Shown here: positions 43,346 to 52,631 of the stretch, in pieces
Layout of the letters: each line of letters opens with the position of its first letter
How positions within the stretch are numbered: the stretch's first letter is position 1
Assembly: GCF_000023885.1 (NCBI RefSeq)
Contig: NC_013165.1
Coordinates: 2,852,001-2,916,000, forward strand
Length of the DNA: 64,000 nt
Source: Slackia heliotrinireducens DSM 20476
GTDB lineage: Bacteria; Actinomycetota; Coriobacteriia; Coriobacteriales; Eggerthellaceae
Reading direction: 5' to 3'
Position numbers and translations under genes: made by a program
The notes under the pieces: model-generated
Told to the model about the DNA's origin: nothing
Databases searched by the model: none
What the model saw: the letters and a program-made list of their open reading frames with translations, nothing else

Positions 43346-45319
43346 TTATTCGGCCTGTTCCTCCGGGTCGGCCTGCGCCTCGACTTCCTGAGGCTCGGCC
43401 TGTTGCGGCAGAACCTTACTCACCACGTAGCATTTATGGATGCGCGGATTACGCTCGAAGTCGTGCGGGATGGTCTGCGCCGTGATGTCCTTCAGCACGA
43501 TGCCCTCTTTGGCCAGCGCCTCCACATCCGGCGTGAAGTTGCGCAGGTTGCAACTGAAGATCGCCTTGCCGCCGGGGGTGAGCAGAGCCGCCACGCCGAT
43601 CAGCAGATTCACGTGATCGCGCTGCACGCTCCAGGTGGTGTCGCCCATGGACTTCGAATTGGAGAACGTGGGCGGGTCCACGAAAATCAGGTCGTAGCGG
43701 TTCCCCGTGCCGATTTCGCGCTCGATCCAACGCAGTGCGTCGTACCTCACGAAACGATGGCGGGTGGGGTCGCTGATGTTGTTCAGCTCCATATTGCGCT
43801 CGGCCCAGCCCAGATACGTGCGGGACATGTCCACGGTGGTCGTGGTGAGGGCGCCACCCAAAGCCGCATGCACCGTGGCGGTGCCGGTGTAAGCGAACAG
43901 GTTCAGGAAGTTGGTGCCCTGCGCCAGTCGGCCCACCAGCTCGCGGGTGATGCGATGGTCCAAAAAGATGCCTGTATCCAGATATCCGCCCAGGTCAACT
44001 TCGAAAATGCAGCCGCTTTCGTCGGTATAGACCACACAGCTGTCCTTTTGCTGGTCGGTATACTGACCGCCGCCCTTCTCGTGGCGGCGCGTCTTGGCGA
44101 ACACGTGGTCCGCAGGCACGCCCATCACCACGGGAGCCAGCGTCATGACGTCGGCGAACCGGGCCGCCGCCTTCTCCTCGCTGACCTCCTTAGGAGCCTG
44201 ATACTCGGCAATGACCAGGTAGCTTTCGCCTTCGTTCTTCCAAACGCCGTCGTAGCGGTCGATGGCCACGGAGAAATCGGGCAGGTCGGCGTCGTACACG
44301 CGGTAGCAGCAGATCTGGTTGTCCTCGGCCCACTTGCGACGCTCCTTGGCCACCTTCTTCAGGCGCGCGGCGAACTGGTCGGCACCGCCGTCGTATACGG
44401 CAATCTGTTCCTCGGTGCCCGTCATGGCGTTGGCCACAAGGATGATATTCTCGGGTTCGCCCAGGTCAATCGGCTCGGGCGCAGGTGCGGCATCGCGGAA
44501 GTTCCCGCGTGCGGACACGGATTTGCCGCTGCGGTAGGCGCCCTGCCTGTCGCGGGCTCCGCCGCGGTCGCCGGGCTTGCCACGGAAACCGCCGCGGTCG
44601 CCGCCAGGACGTCCTCCGCGGAAACCGCCGCGGTCGTTGCGACGCTCCAGCTGGCCGTGGTAGCCCGTGTATTCGCGCTCAGGCTTCTCCTGCTCGGCCG
44701 GCTTGCCGCGGTAGCCGCGGTCGTCGCGGTCGGGACGGCCACCCCTGAAGTCGTCGCGCTTGCCCTTGTAGTCACGACGGTCGTTACGGTCGTTGCGGAA
44801 GCCGCCACGGTCACCGCGGTCGCTGCGATTGGCGCGATAGCCTCTGGACTCCCCATCGCGGGAACCCTTGTAGCCGTCGCGTTTGCCCTGGTAGTTACGG
44901 TCGTTGCGGTTCCCGTCGCGCTCGCTGCGGAAGCCTCCGCGGTCGTTGCCGTCGCTCCTGTAGCCGCCGTCGCGCTTGCCCTTGTAGCCACTGCGGGACT
45001 CGCCGTCGGACCTGCCGCGGTAGCCGCCGGAACGACCGCCCCGATTGTCGCCGGGCTTGCCGCTGCGATACCCACCGCGGGAATCTCCGTCGCGGCCGCC
45101 CTTGTAGCCGCCGCGGGGACCCCCGTCGCGGCTGCCTTTGTAACCTCCGCGGGACTCTCCGTCTCGGCCTCCGCGATAGCCGCCTCGACCGTCGCCCGAA
45201 CGCCTGCGGTCGCCGTCGGACTTGCCGCGGTATCCGCCGGAGCGCCCATCGCGGTAGCCGCCGGAACGACCCCTTGACCCGCCGTTCGGCCTGTCGTTGC
45301 TACGATTCTCCTGGTCCAC
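43346..45319 (-). CDS. RlmK-type 23S rRNA methyltransferase with a long RGG-like N-terminal tail
   Basis: A 657-residue protein. Residues from about 288 match the C-terminal RlmK half of E. coli RlmL (m7G2069 of 23S rRNA): FAARLKKVAKERRKWAEDN, CYRVYDADLPDFSVAIDRY, DTGIFLDHRITR, the SAM loop LNLFAYTGTATVHAALGG, VDMSRTYLGWAERN and the catalytic DPPTFSNSK. The RlmL half (THUMP plus m2G2445 enzyme) is absent. Instead residues 1-280 are a low-complexity tail of repeated GGYRG/GGFRG/SRDGES units rich in Arg, Gly, Asp, Ser and Tyr. It starts three bases after the NUDIX gene. The tail probably binds RNA or drives condensation (inference). Confidence 0.88.
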   Translation of the reverse strand: MDQENRSNDRPNGGSRGRSGGYRDGRSGGYRGKSDGDRRRSGDGRGGYRGGRDGESRGGYKGSRDGGPRGGYKGGRDGDSRGGYRSGKPGDNRGGRSGGYRGRSDGESRSGYKGKRDGGYRSDGNDRGGFRSERDGNRNDRNYQGKRDGYKGSRDGESRGYRANRSDRGDRGGFRNDRNDRRDYKGKRDDFRGGRPDRDDRGYRGKPAEQEKPEREYTGYHGQLERRNDRGGFRGGRPGGDRGGFRGKPGDRGGARDRQGAYRSGKSVSARGNFRDAAPAPEPIDLGEPENIILVANAMTGTEEQIAVYDGGADQFAARLKKVAKERRKWAEDNQICCYRVYDADLPDFSVAIDRYDGVWKNEGESYLVIAEYQAPKEVSEEKAAARFADVMTLAPVVMGVPADHVFAKTRRHEKGGGQYTDQQKDSCVVYTDESGCIFEVDLGGYLDTGIFLDHRITRELVGRLAQGTNFLNLFAYTGTATVHAALGGALTTTTVDMSRTYLGWAERNMELNNISDPTRHRFVRYDALRWIEREIGTGNRYDLIFVDPPTFSNSKSMGDTTWSVQRDHVNLLIGVAALLTPGGKAIFSCNLRNFTPDVEALAKEGIVLKDITAQTIPHDFERNPRIHKCYVVSKVLPQQAEPQEVEAQADPEEQAE

Positions 45320-45322
45320 GTC

Positions 45323-45958
45323 TTACTCCTTTGTGAACGGGTTGAACACGACCATGCCAAGCACCAGCTGCACGCGGATAGAAATGGGGTCGCGGTTCTC
45401 TTTCAAAAAACGGGCCACGTCTTCACGCGGCAGTTCGAACACATCGATAAACTCGGTGGGCTCCGGCGACGCTTCTCCCACCTTCTCCACCTGCGTGAAC
45501 ACCATGGCGATGCTCTCGTCGCCCATGCCTAAGGACGAATAGGCCGGCTGCTCGAAATACCTCAGCATGACGGGCGTGCCGTCGGCGTTGCGGCTGATGT
45601 CGTAGCCGGTCTCCTCGCGCAGCTCGCGGGAGGCGCACTCCACGATGTCTTCGCCCGGTTCCAGCAGGCCCGCCGGGAACTGCACGCAGTCGCGGTTCAT
45701 GGGGAAGCGGAATTCCCTGGTCATAAGGAAGGCGCCCTCGGCGGTCATGCCGACGATGCACACGGCGTCGCTTTTGGGCTTGTCGGGCGTTTCGGCGACA
45801 AGGTTCGCCCCGTACACGTCCGCCTTCTTACGGGACACCGACTCGTAGTCATGCACGCTGCCGTCGGGCATGCGGTAATGCATCACGTATTTGTTGAGCC
45901 AGCCGGCGCTGACTTGGTCCATTCCCAAAAACTCGGGGCGCGCCTTGGATTCGGGCAT
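45323..45958 (-). CDS. NUDIX hydrolase (ADP-ribose pyrophosphatase-like)
   Basis: A 211-residue NUDIX protein. The NUDIX box is GLLEPGEDIVECASRELREE followed by TGYD. The position and length fit ADP-ribose or nucleotide-sugar pyrophosphatases, which hydrolyse NDP-X compounds with magnesium. It is co-transcribed with the downstream RlmK-type gene (three-base gap). Confidence 0.88.
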   Translation of the reverse strand: MPESKARPEFLGMDQVSAGWLNKYVMHYRMPDGSVHDYESVSRKKADVYGANLVAETPDKPKSDAVCIVGMTAEGAFLMTREFRFPMNRDCVQFPAGLLEPGEDIVECASRELREETGYDISRNADGTPVMLRYFEQPAYSSLGMGDESIAMVFTQVEKVGEASPEPTEFIDVFELPREDVARFLKENRDPISIRVQLVLGMVVFNPFTKE

Positions 45959-46032
45959 AGCAATGCTCCTCTCGGTACAAACACACTTCGGGGCATTATA
46001 CCAGCGGCATGGCCCGAACAGCGGTTTTACAC

Positions 46033-47235
46033 CTATTCAGGGTTTATGGCGGCATCGGCGTCCGCAGGGGCAGCCGTCTCCTGCACCGCTTCGGCCGCAC
46101 CATCCCCAGCGGTCCCGAAGGCCGCTTCGCGCTTTGCCACGTCTTCCTTCAGCACGCGGTAACCGGCAGCAACCAGCGGCACCGCCACCAGCATGCCGAA
46201 GATGCCCGACACGGCACCGCCGATGGTGACCGCTGCGAGCACCAGAACGCCCGACAGGCCCACCGACGTGCCGACGACCTTCGGGTAGATGAAGTTGCCC
46301 TCGATCTGCTGCAACACGATGATGAACACCAAAAACTCCAGCGACTGCTGCCAGGAGAACGTCAGAATCATGAACGCGCCCACCGCGGCGCCCAAATACG
46401 CGCCGACGATGGGGATGAGTGCCGTCAGGCCGATGAGCGCGGCGATCATGGATGCGTACGGCAGTCGCAGAAGCGTCATGCCGATGAAGCACAGCACGCC
46501 CAGGATGACCGCCTCGGTGCACTGCCCTACCACGTATTTATGGAACGAATCGTCCAGCAGTTCGGCGAAGCGCGCACCTTGCGCATACCATTCAGGACGC
46601 ATATAGGCCTTCGCAACGCGCTTGATCTGCGGAACCACGCGGTCGCGGCTGGCCAGAAAATACATTGCGAAAATGATGCCCATGACCCAGATGAGCATGG
46701 TGGTGAAGGTGTTGCTCAGCCCGGCGAGCCAGCCGGCAATACCCGACTGCAGCGCCGCCGTCACGTCCGCCAGCACGGTGTTCCAGTCGAGTTCTTTCAT
46801 GTAGTCGACGACCGACGCGGGGATCAGCGCCACCAGAGACTCGTTGGACAAAAGATTGTTGACCGCTGCGGGCGCGCTCTGGACCAGCGTGTTTATGGCT
46901 CCGACGAACTGCGGCACCACCAGCACCATGATGGCGCCCACGATGCCGACGATGGTGATGATGGCGCCGCCCATGCACACGGGCCGCTCGAGCCTCTTCG
47001 CCAAGGCGCCGCTGAAGCATCTGCCGTAATGCCGCTCGTAGAACGACATGAGGATGTTGATGATGTACGCCAGCGCGGCACCGATGATGATCGGCTCCGC
47101 CGCGTTGATGAGCACCGCGCACATGGTCGCGACCATGGGCCAGTAGGTGATGGCCAAATACACGATGAAAACGGTGACACCGATTCGCAGGCAGGTGCGC
47201 CAAAGCGGGAAGACCGTTTCGTTTTCTTGCGTCAT
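46033..47235 (-). CDS. AI-2E (TqsA/PerM)-family transporter
   Basis: A 400-residue membrane protein of the AI-2 exporter family with about eight helices and the family signature in its second half (ALIGLTALIPIVGAYLGAAVGAFMIL, QIEGNFIYPKVVG). Members export autoinducer-2 or act as cation/proton antiporters; which applies is unknown. ATG 47235 is selected because AGGAA lies before it; the frame is open further upstream. The last 25 residues are disordered. Confidence 0.88.
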   Translation of the reverse strand: MTQENETVFPLWRTCLRIGVTVFIVYLAITYWPMVATMCAVLINAAEPIIIGAALAYIINILMSFYERHYGRCFSGALAKRLERPVCMGGAIITIVGIVGAIMVLVVPQFVGAINTLVQSAPAAVNNLLSNESLVALIPASVVDYMKELDWNTVLADVTAALQSGIAGWLAGLSNTFTTMLIWVMGIIFAMYFLASRDRVVPQIKRVAKAYMRPEWYAQGARFAELLDDSFHKYVVGQCTEAVILGVLCFIGMTLLRLPYASMIAALIGLTALIPIVGAYLGAAVGAFMILTFSWQQSLEFLVFIIVLQQIEGNFIYPKVVGTSVGLSGVLVLAAVTIGGAVSGIFGMLVAVPLVAAGYRVLKEDVAKREAAFGTAGDGAAEAVQETAAPADADAAINPE

Positions 47236-47370
47236 CTGGGTTCCTATCCGATAGTCATATTTGGGAATTGCACGTGGGACACGCGCACCATTATAACCAC
47301 GTCCCGGCAAAAGCCGACGCTGCTGCGACAAGTGGCGAACTCGTGTTGCATTTGATCACGCGCGTCGGCG

Positions 47371-47829
47371 CTATGCCAGCAGGATGCAGTTCAGGCACCG
47401 TATGGCGTCGCGAAACGCCCGCAATGCGGCGCGGTCGTCCAGATAGCTGACCTCCACGCGGGCCGTAAGCGCGTCGCGGTCGGTCCAGCGGGTGGCTCCC
47501 AGGAACTTTCCCGACGTCACGCCCTGCTCGGCAAGTTCGTCGGGAATGCCCACCTCGGCATGATGGGCCACCTGGTCTTCGATCACCATGTGTTCCAGCA
47601 GATGCGGAAGCGACGTGTGGTCGGCCACCGCAGCGAACGTCGGGCCCACGTCGTTGATGCAGGCATGTTGCATCAGGCGCGGATACCGCTTGAGCACCTC
47701 TTCGAGCAGCTGCGGCGTGGTGATTGCGAACCGCGCGTGCGTGACCCGCACGTTGGCGATGATCCGCTCGGGTCGGACGATGTAACCCTCGACAACGATA
47801 ACGGCATGATCAGGAGAAACTTCTACCAT
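47371..47829 (-). CDS. Cyanophycin-synthetase N-domain-like small protein
   Basis: A 152-residue protein resembling the N-terminal domain of cyanophycin synthetase: HLLEHMVIEDQ (compare HVVEHVALELQ) and a following GKFLGATRWTDRDALTARVEVSYLDDRAALRAF. The ATP-grasp and ligase parts of cyanophycin synthetase are absent, so it cannot make polymer alone. Its ATG directly abuts the stop of the upstream gene. Function unknown; the family call is by eye. Confidence 0.5.
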   Translation of the reverse strand: MVEVSPDHAVIVVEGYIVRPERIIANVRVTHARFAITTPQLLEEVLKRYPRLMQHACINDVGPTFAAVADHTSLPHLLEHMVIEDQVAHHAEVGIPDELAEQGVTSGKFLGATRWTDRDALTARVEVSYLDDRAALRAFRDAIRCLNCILLA

Positions 47830-49206
47830 TTATGCCCCCGTTCCCGGTTGTATGGCGTTTCCGCCGATGGTCAGTTCTTTGTCACCCGATTCTACGGCTT
47901 CCCCGTTGGCCTCCAGGTAGGAGTCCTTCGACTTCGCTGGCTTCTCAGGCTCAGGCTCGCTTGAGGCCTCGGGCTCGGCCTGCCCTTCCTCAGGTGCGGA
48001 AGCCTCCTCCGACGGGGCCTCAGCAGGCTCCTCGACGGCAGGCTCCTCATAAACGTCCTCTTCGACGTACTCTTCCTCGGTGTATTCTTCGGTGTACTCC
48101 TCCGATTCGGCCAGCTCCTCGTCATACGCCTCTTCGTCGTATGCGGCCTCGTCGTCCGTCGTTTCGGAGGACTGCTCGTCTTCCGCCTCCGCAGGCTGGC
48201 CCCTCAGCTCGGGCTTCGTGTCCGTGTCGTCCGAAATCCGCACCAGTGTGAGAACGGTTCCGCCCTGGGCGTTGTCCCCTTCGTAAATCTTCAGGGTGTT
48301 GCGGTCCTCGGAGAACTCGTACCGACCGCCGCCGGTTTTATCCTCGAAGGTGTACGTGATGGTCTTCTTCCACGTGTCCATCTCGTAGTTGTAGAACAGG
48401 TTGTTGGGCATGCGCACGGCCTCGCCGTCGAAAACCACCGTCATGGTGTTGTTCTCGGTACGCCACGTGCCCTGGATGTCCAGCTCGTCGTCGTAGCGGA
48501 AGAACGTCTGCCAGGCCATGATCAGACCCACCACGGCAGCCACGATGACGAACCCGGCCACAATGGCGAACGCCATCTTGACCGTGTCGATGGACCCCTC
48601 CGTAAGCGGCGCCCGCTCGGCTGGACGGCGGTCCTCCGCCACGCGCCCCTTGAACGGCTTGCGCTTGGTCGGCTTGTGGGGCTCTTCCACGTCGAAGTCG
48701 TCCGACGCGCCCTCGTCGACGGCACCTTCGGCATCCGATCCCGCCTCGGCCTCGGCCTCGGATTCGTCCGCGGCCCCTTTCCCGCCCTTGAGGAACGTGA
48801 AAATCGACTTCTTCTTCGTGGCCTCATCGGCGACCTCTACCGATTCGGAAGAACCGTCGTCGGAGGACGCCCCTTCATCACCTGCAGAAGCTTCCTCAGG
48901 CGCAGGCTCCGCCTTGTGGACCGAGGCGCGGCGCTTGCCCTTGACCGAACGCTTCTTGACGGTCTTCTTCGGCTCGTCGGAAGACGCCGTTTCCGTCACG
49001 ACGGACTCGGGTTCGCCTGCGGACGCCTCGTCGACGGCAAGGTCCGCAGCCTTGGGCGCAACGTCGGAAGCCGCCTGGTCGGCAGGCGGTTCAGCGGCTT
49101 CGGGCGCAACAACGGAAGCCGCCGTCTGTTCGACGGCTTCCTGTTTGACGGGTGCGGATGCGCGCTTCTTGCCCTTGACGGAGCGGCGCTTGGGAGTATC
49201 AGCCAT
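47830..49206 (-). CDS. Acidic disordered membrane protein with DUF5640-like domain
   Basis: A 458-residue protein. The N-terminal 200 residues are disordered, Ala/Glu/Ser-rich and carry two copies of a basic motif (KRRSVKGKKRAS at 6-17, KKRSVKGKRRAS at about 84-95). One membrane helix lies at about 209-232. A small beta domain follows (LDIQGTWRTENNTMTVVFDGEAV to LTLVRISDD), like extracytoplasmic DUF5640/lipocalin-type modules, then a 150-residue acidic tail with EEYTEEYTEEEYVEE repeats. Function unknown. It lies between serS and the cyanophycin-N-like gene. Confidence 0.6.
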   Translation of the reverse strand: MADTPKRRSVKGKKRASAPVKQEAVEQTAASVVAPEAAEPPADQAASDVAPKAADLAVDEASAGEPESVVTETASSDEPKKTVKKRSVKGKRRASVHKAEPAPEEASAGDEGASSDDGSSESVEVADEATKKKSIFTFLKGGKGAADESEAEAEAGSDAEGAVDEGASDDFDVEEPHKPTKRKPFKGRVAEDRRPAERAPLTEGSIDTVKMAFAIVAGFVIVAAVVGLIMAWQTFFRYDDELDIQGTWRTENNTMTVVFDGEAVRMPNNLFYNYEMDTWKKTITYTFEDKTGGGRYEFSEDRNTLKIYEGDNAQGGTVLTLVRISDDTDTKPELRGQPAEAEDEQSSETTDDEAAYDEEAYDEELAESEEYTEEYTEEEYVEEDVYEEPAVEEPAEAPSEEASAPEEGQAEPEASSEPEPEKPAKSKDSYLEANGEAVESGDKELTIGGNAIQPGTGA

Positions 49207-49247
49207 AGGAGTGCGTTTCAGTGGTTCGTTCGGCTCGGATTATTCGA

Positions 49248-50534
49248 TTACAGCTGGTCAGCAGCGATGACTTCGACGCCGCCCATGTAGGGAACCAGCA
49301 CGTCGGGCACCTTGATGGAGCCGTCGGCCTGCTGGTAGTTCTCCATGACGGCAGCCATCGTACGGCCCACAGCCAAGCCGGAGCCGTTGAGCGTGTAGAC
49401 GTAACGCGTGCCCTTGAACTTGTTGGGGTCGCGGTACCTGATGTTGGCGCGGCGTGCCTGGAAGTCGGTGCAGCAGGAGCAGGAGCTGATCTCCTTGTAG
49501 GCGTCGTAGCTGGGCAGCCACACTTCCAAGTCATAGGTCTTGGCGGCGGAGAATCCCAGGTCGCCGGTGCACAGCGAGATGACGCGATAAGGCAGACCCA
49601 GCAGCTGCAGGATGTTCTCCGCGTCTTCGACCATGAGCTCGAGCTGGTTGAAGCCATCCTCGGGGGTGGCGAATTTGACCATTTCGACCTTGTCGAACTG
49701 GTGTACGCGAATCAGGCCGCGGGTGTCGCGCCCGGCGCTGCCGGCCTCCTCGCGGAAGCAGGCGGTGTAGCCGCAGTACTTCAGCGGCAGCTGGCTTGCC
49801 TCGAGCACGTCGCCGGCGTGGATATTGGTGAGCTGGACCTCGGCCGTGGGGATGAGGTACAGGCCCTCGGTGGTGTGGAACAGGTCTTCTTCGAACTTAG
49901 GCAGCTGGCCCGTACCGTACAGGGTGTTCCCGTTCGCCATGACCGGGCACCACCATTCCTTGTAGCCGCGGGAACCGTGCGTGTCAGCCATGAAGTTGAT
50001 CAGCGCGCGCTCCAGACGGGCGCCCAGGCCGCCCAGCAGCACGAAGCGGGAGCCGGCCAGTTTGGTGGCGCGCTCGCTGTCGATGATGTTGAGGTCGGCA
50101 CCCAGATCCCAGTGGGCCTTGAATTCAAAGTCGAACTTGCGGGGAGTGCCCCAGCGACGGACCTCGGGGTTCTCGGTTTCATCCTTGCCGACGGGCGTGG
50201 ACTCATGCGGAATATTGGGGATGCGGCACAGCATCTCGTTCAGGGCGGTTTCGGCTTCGGAACGCTTCGCGGACACCTCGGCGATCTTCTCGTTCAGCGC
50301 ACGGACCTCTTCCTTGGAGGCTTCGGCCTCGTCCGCCTTGCCTTCGCGCATCAGCGCGCCGATCTGCTTGGACGCGGTGTTGCGCTTCGCCTGCATGGCC
50401 TCTTCGTCGGCGATGTATGAACGGCGGGATTCGTCCAGCTCATTGAACTTATCGACGTCCCAGGAACCGTTGCGGTTCTTCATGGCCTGGGTAATGACGT
50501 CTTGGTTTTCACGAACGAACTTGATGTCCAGCAT
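49248..50534 (-). CDS. serS: Seryl-tRNA synthetase
   Basis: Charges tRNA-Ser with serine. The 428-residue protein has the N-terminal coiled-coil arm (about 30-100, with [22 protein letters not shown]) and the class II core: motif 2 around [26 protein letters not shown] and motif 3 near [16 protein letters not shown]. Start 50534 ([10 protein letters not shown]) is the usual one and has GGAG upstream. No T-box leader was seen. Confidence 0.97.
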   Translation of the reverse strand: MLDIKFVRENQDVITQAMKNRNGSWDVDKFNELDESRRSYIADEEAMQAKRNTASKQIGALMREGKADEAEASKEEVRALNEKIAEVSAKRSEAETALNEMLCRIPNIPHESTPVGKDETENPEVRRWGTPRKFDFEFKAHWDLGADLNIIDSERATKLAGSRFVLLGGLGARLERALINFMADTHGSRGYKEWWCPVMANGNTLYGTGQLPKFEEDLFHTTEGLYLIPTAEVQLTNIHAGDVLEASQLPLKYCGYTACFREEAGSAGRDTRGLIRVHQFDKVEMVKFATPEDGFNQLELMVEDAENILQLLGLPYRVISLCTGDLGFSAAKTYDLEVWLPSYDAYKEISSCSCCTDFQARRANIRYRDPNKFKGTRYVYTLNGSGLAVGRTMAAVMENYQQADGSIKVPDVLVPYMGGVEVIAADQL

Positions 50535-50767
50535 TTCATACTCCAATCTTTAGGTGTTCGAACGAGTATACCGCAGCAAGGCAGGGCTTGCGCCACTCAG
50601 AACGCTCACACCACACCCTTTTCAAGCGAACGAGCCGACAATGCCGTTTCAAGCCACTCCCGTTGCATAAAACGGCTCCATATCTGCAAGAGCGCATCGC
50701 CACCGGCGCTTGCCTAGCTTTCCGTCCCGTAGCCCGCGCCAACCGTCACGCTGCTTTGATGGATTGC

Positions 50768-50797
50768 TTGTCAATCGAGCCGTTCAATGGATAGAAT
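50768..50797 (+). promoter_or_regulatory. Promoter of the small acidic membrane protein
   Basis: TTGTCA (50768-50773), 18 bp, TAGAAT (50792-50797). The rest of the 320-bp gap between serS and this gene holds no recognisable gene. Confidence 0.65.
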
Positions 50798-50857
50798 AGC
50801 CATTGCTTCAAATGCGGCTATCGCGGATAACCCGCGTGCAATACGGAAAGAGGACCC

Positions 50858-51058
50858 ATGGACTTCATGGCTATATACCACTTCATCTTCGAGACCTATT
50901 ACGGCATCGGCATCCTCGTTGCCTCGGGCCTGGTTCTCAGCCTCATCATCAGCATCATTCTCGAGCACAAGACCCGCAAGACCTACGTCGACCGCGGGCC
51001 GCGCGACGATGACGATGATTGGAGCTTTTTCGACGACGATGACGAGGAAGAGGAATAA
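50858..51058 (+). CDS. Small single-pass membrane protein with acidic tail
   Basis: A 66-residue protein: one hydrophobic helix (about 11-36, YHFIFETYYGIGILVASGLVLSLIISII), a basic stop-transfer stretch (EHKTRKTYVDR) and a C-terminal run of Asp/Glu with WSFF in its middle. ATG 50858 follows GAAAGAGGA, and a clear promoter and terminator frame it. No known family. It has its own transcription unit, so it is probably a real small protein. Confidence 0.7.
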   Translation: MDFMAIYHFIFETYYGIGILVASGLVLSLIISIILEHKTRKTYVDRGPRDDDDDWSFFDDDDEEEE

Positions 51059-51092
51059 CCCCCTCGCGCTTCGCCGCACCGCAAAACACGTC

Positions 51093-51118
51093 GGGCCGTC
51101 CCCTAGGGGCGGCCCTTT
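51093..51118 (+). terminator. Terminator after the small membrane protein
   Basis: GGGCCGTCCCCTAGGGGCGG forms a near-perfect hairpin (51093-51115) followed by TTT. Confidence 0.8.
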
Positions 51119-51147
51119 CCGTATATATGGGGAAAATGCCTGGTCGG

Positions 51148-52035
51148 CTATGCGGTAAGCAGACCCGCCACGGCGCCCAGCAGAGGCTCGAAGCTCACGC
51201 CGCGCTCCTTGAAGTGGGGCTGCTTGGCCGACACCAGCATGGCGTCGTGGGTCAGACGTCCTGCGAACAGGACGGCTTCGGCGAAGGTGCGGCCCGCCAT
51301 GATGCCCGCCAGCAAGGCGCTTGCGTACAGGTCGCCCGTGCCGTGCAGCATATACGGGACGTATTCGTTGCTTGCTTCGAAAGGCTCCACGTCCACGCCG
51401 CCGATGAAGTTGCGGATCAGCCCGTCGCCGCGCTGCACGCCCTTGAGCACCACATACTTGGCGCCCCGCTCCACCAGTGCGTCGATGATGCGGTACGCTT
51501 CTTCATCAGGGATGTTGACGCCAGCCCAATCATCCCCGATGGGTTCGCCCAGAATGATGGCGGCTTCGGTCAGGTTCGGCGTGAGGATGTCGGCGTCGGC
51601 AGCCAGATCGGCCATGGCCTGGCACAGCTCCGGCGTGTAGGTGGGATACACCTTGCCGTGGTCCGCCATGACAGGGTCGACCACCTTGAGCGCATCGGGA
51701 TAGGTGGCGTAGATGTCACGGATGATGTCTACCTGCTCGGGCGAGCCGAGGAACCCGGAGTAGACGGCATCGATTTCCACGCCGATGCCTTTCCAGGCGT
51801 TCAGGTAGTCGTTCAGGATGTCTGTCGTGTCATGCATGTACCAGCCCGGAAAAGCGGTGTGGCTGGAGAACAGACCCGTCGGCACGGGACACACATCGCA
51901 TCCGGCGGCGGACAGCACCGGAATTGCCACGCCGAGAGAGCATTTGCCGTAGCCGCACAGATCATGCACGGCCGCGATGCGAGGAATGTATGCTCCGTCG
52001 CGTTTGTACAGGACTTTCTCTGTTGCTTTCTCCAC
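51148..52035 (-). CDS. Pyridoxal/pyridoxamine kinase (PfkB/PdxK-type)
   Basis: A 295-residue ribokinase-fold kinase that phosphorylates pyridoxal, pyridoxine or pyridoxamine (PLP salvage). Signatures are VHDLCGYGKCSLG near the N-terminus, VVDPVMADHGK in the middle and HGTGDLYASALLAG with the catalytic Asp, typical of PdxY/PdxK. The start is GTG at 52035 (MEKATEK) after GAGAGGTGG. Upstream DNA (52036-52200) is AT-rich and should hold its promoter. Confidence 0.88.
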   Translation of the reverse strand: MEKATEKVLYKRDGAYIPRIAAVHDLCGYGKCSLGVAIPVLSAAGCDVCPVPTGLFSSHTAFPGWYMHDTTDILNDYLNAWKGIGVEIDAVYSGFLGSPEQVDIIRDIYATYPDALKVVDPVMADHGKVYPTYTPELCQAMADLAADADILTPNLTEAAIILGEPIGDDWAGVNIPDEEAYRIIDALVERGAKYVVLKGVQRGDGLIRNFIGGVDVEPFEASNEYVPYMLHGTGDLYASALLAGIMAGRTFAEAVLFAGRLTHDAMLVSAKQPHFKERGVSFEPLLGAVAGLLTA

Positions 52036-52208
52036 GATGAACCACCTCTCATTAGTTCGGATTGCTTGGCTTTATATATGATTGTACTATAGTATCTATT
52101 AAAATATGCAAGGTTCATTACCCTTTTAACATACCATATTAGTAGGTTTTTCAAATCTACAGAATGGCCCGCAGCAGAAAATATTTTCTCGAATTTTGAA
52201 AAATCTGC

Positions 52209-52237
52209 TTGCATATCGGGAACAAGTGGAGTAACGT
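52209..52237 (+). promoter_or_regulatory. Promoter of tRNA-Leu
   Basis: TTGCAT (52209-52214), 17 bp, TAACGT (52232-52237); start expected near 52244, about 16 bases before the tRNA. Confidence 0.55.
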
Positions 52238-52259
52238 ACATTCTCGCTTCACAGCACAT

Positions 52260-52346
52260 GCGGGTGTGGCGGAATTGGCAGACGCGTACGGTTCAGGTCC
52301 GTATGGGGGCAACCCCGTGAAGGTTCAAGTCCTTTCACCCGCACCA
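52260..52346 (+). tRNA. tRNA-Leu (CAG)
   Basis: 87 bases with CCA encoded. Acceptor GCGGGTG pairs with CACCCGC; the anticodon loop TTCAGGT gives CAG; the long variable arm (TGGGGGCAACCCCGT) marks a class II tRNA-Leu. Confidence 0.96.
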
Positions 52347-52357
52347 TTCAAACATAG

Positions 52358-52386
52358 AGCTCAGCCTTGACGGCTGGGCTTTTTTC
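52358..52386 (+). terminator. Terminator of tRNA-Leu
   Basis: AGCTCAGCC (52358-52366) pairs with GGCTGGGCT (52372-52380), one G-T pair, followed by a T run (TTTTT). Confidence 0.9.
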
Positions 52387-52631
52387 ATATCCTGACGCTT
52401 CGGCGTCTCCCCTTTGCAACATATCAGGCGCAGTTCAGGCCCCCGAAGCGGGCTTTGGCCATCCGTGCCCTCGGCCCGCATGCGGGTCTTGGGCAAACCA
52501 TGCCTCGAACCGTCTCCGGCAGGATCATGTCCGTCCAATCCGGCCGAGGCCTGCCTGAGCACACCCATCATCCCTTCGGCATTCGCGCAGAACCGTCCTG
52601 CGCCATCATCCGTATTCTGACAGGAGGCATT

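Noticed and set aside
43319-45277. 652-codon open frame on the plus strand opposite the RGG-tailed methyltransferase
   Set aside because: It is the antisense of a GC-rich repeat region; the Ala/Val-rich translation has no domain, and the minus-strand protein matches RlmK.
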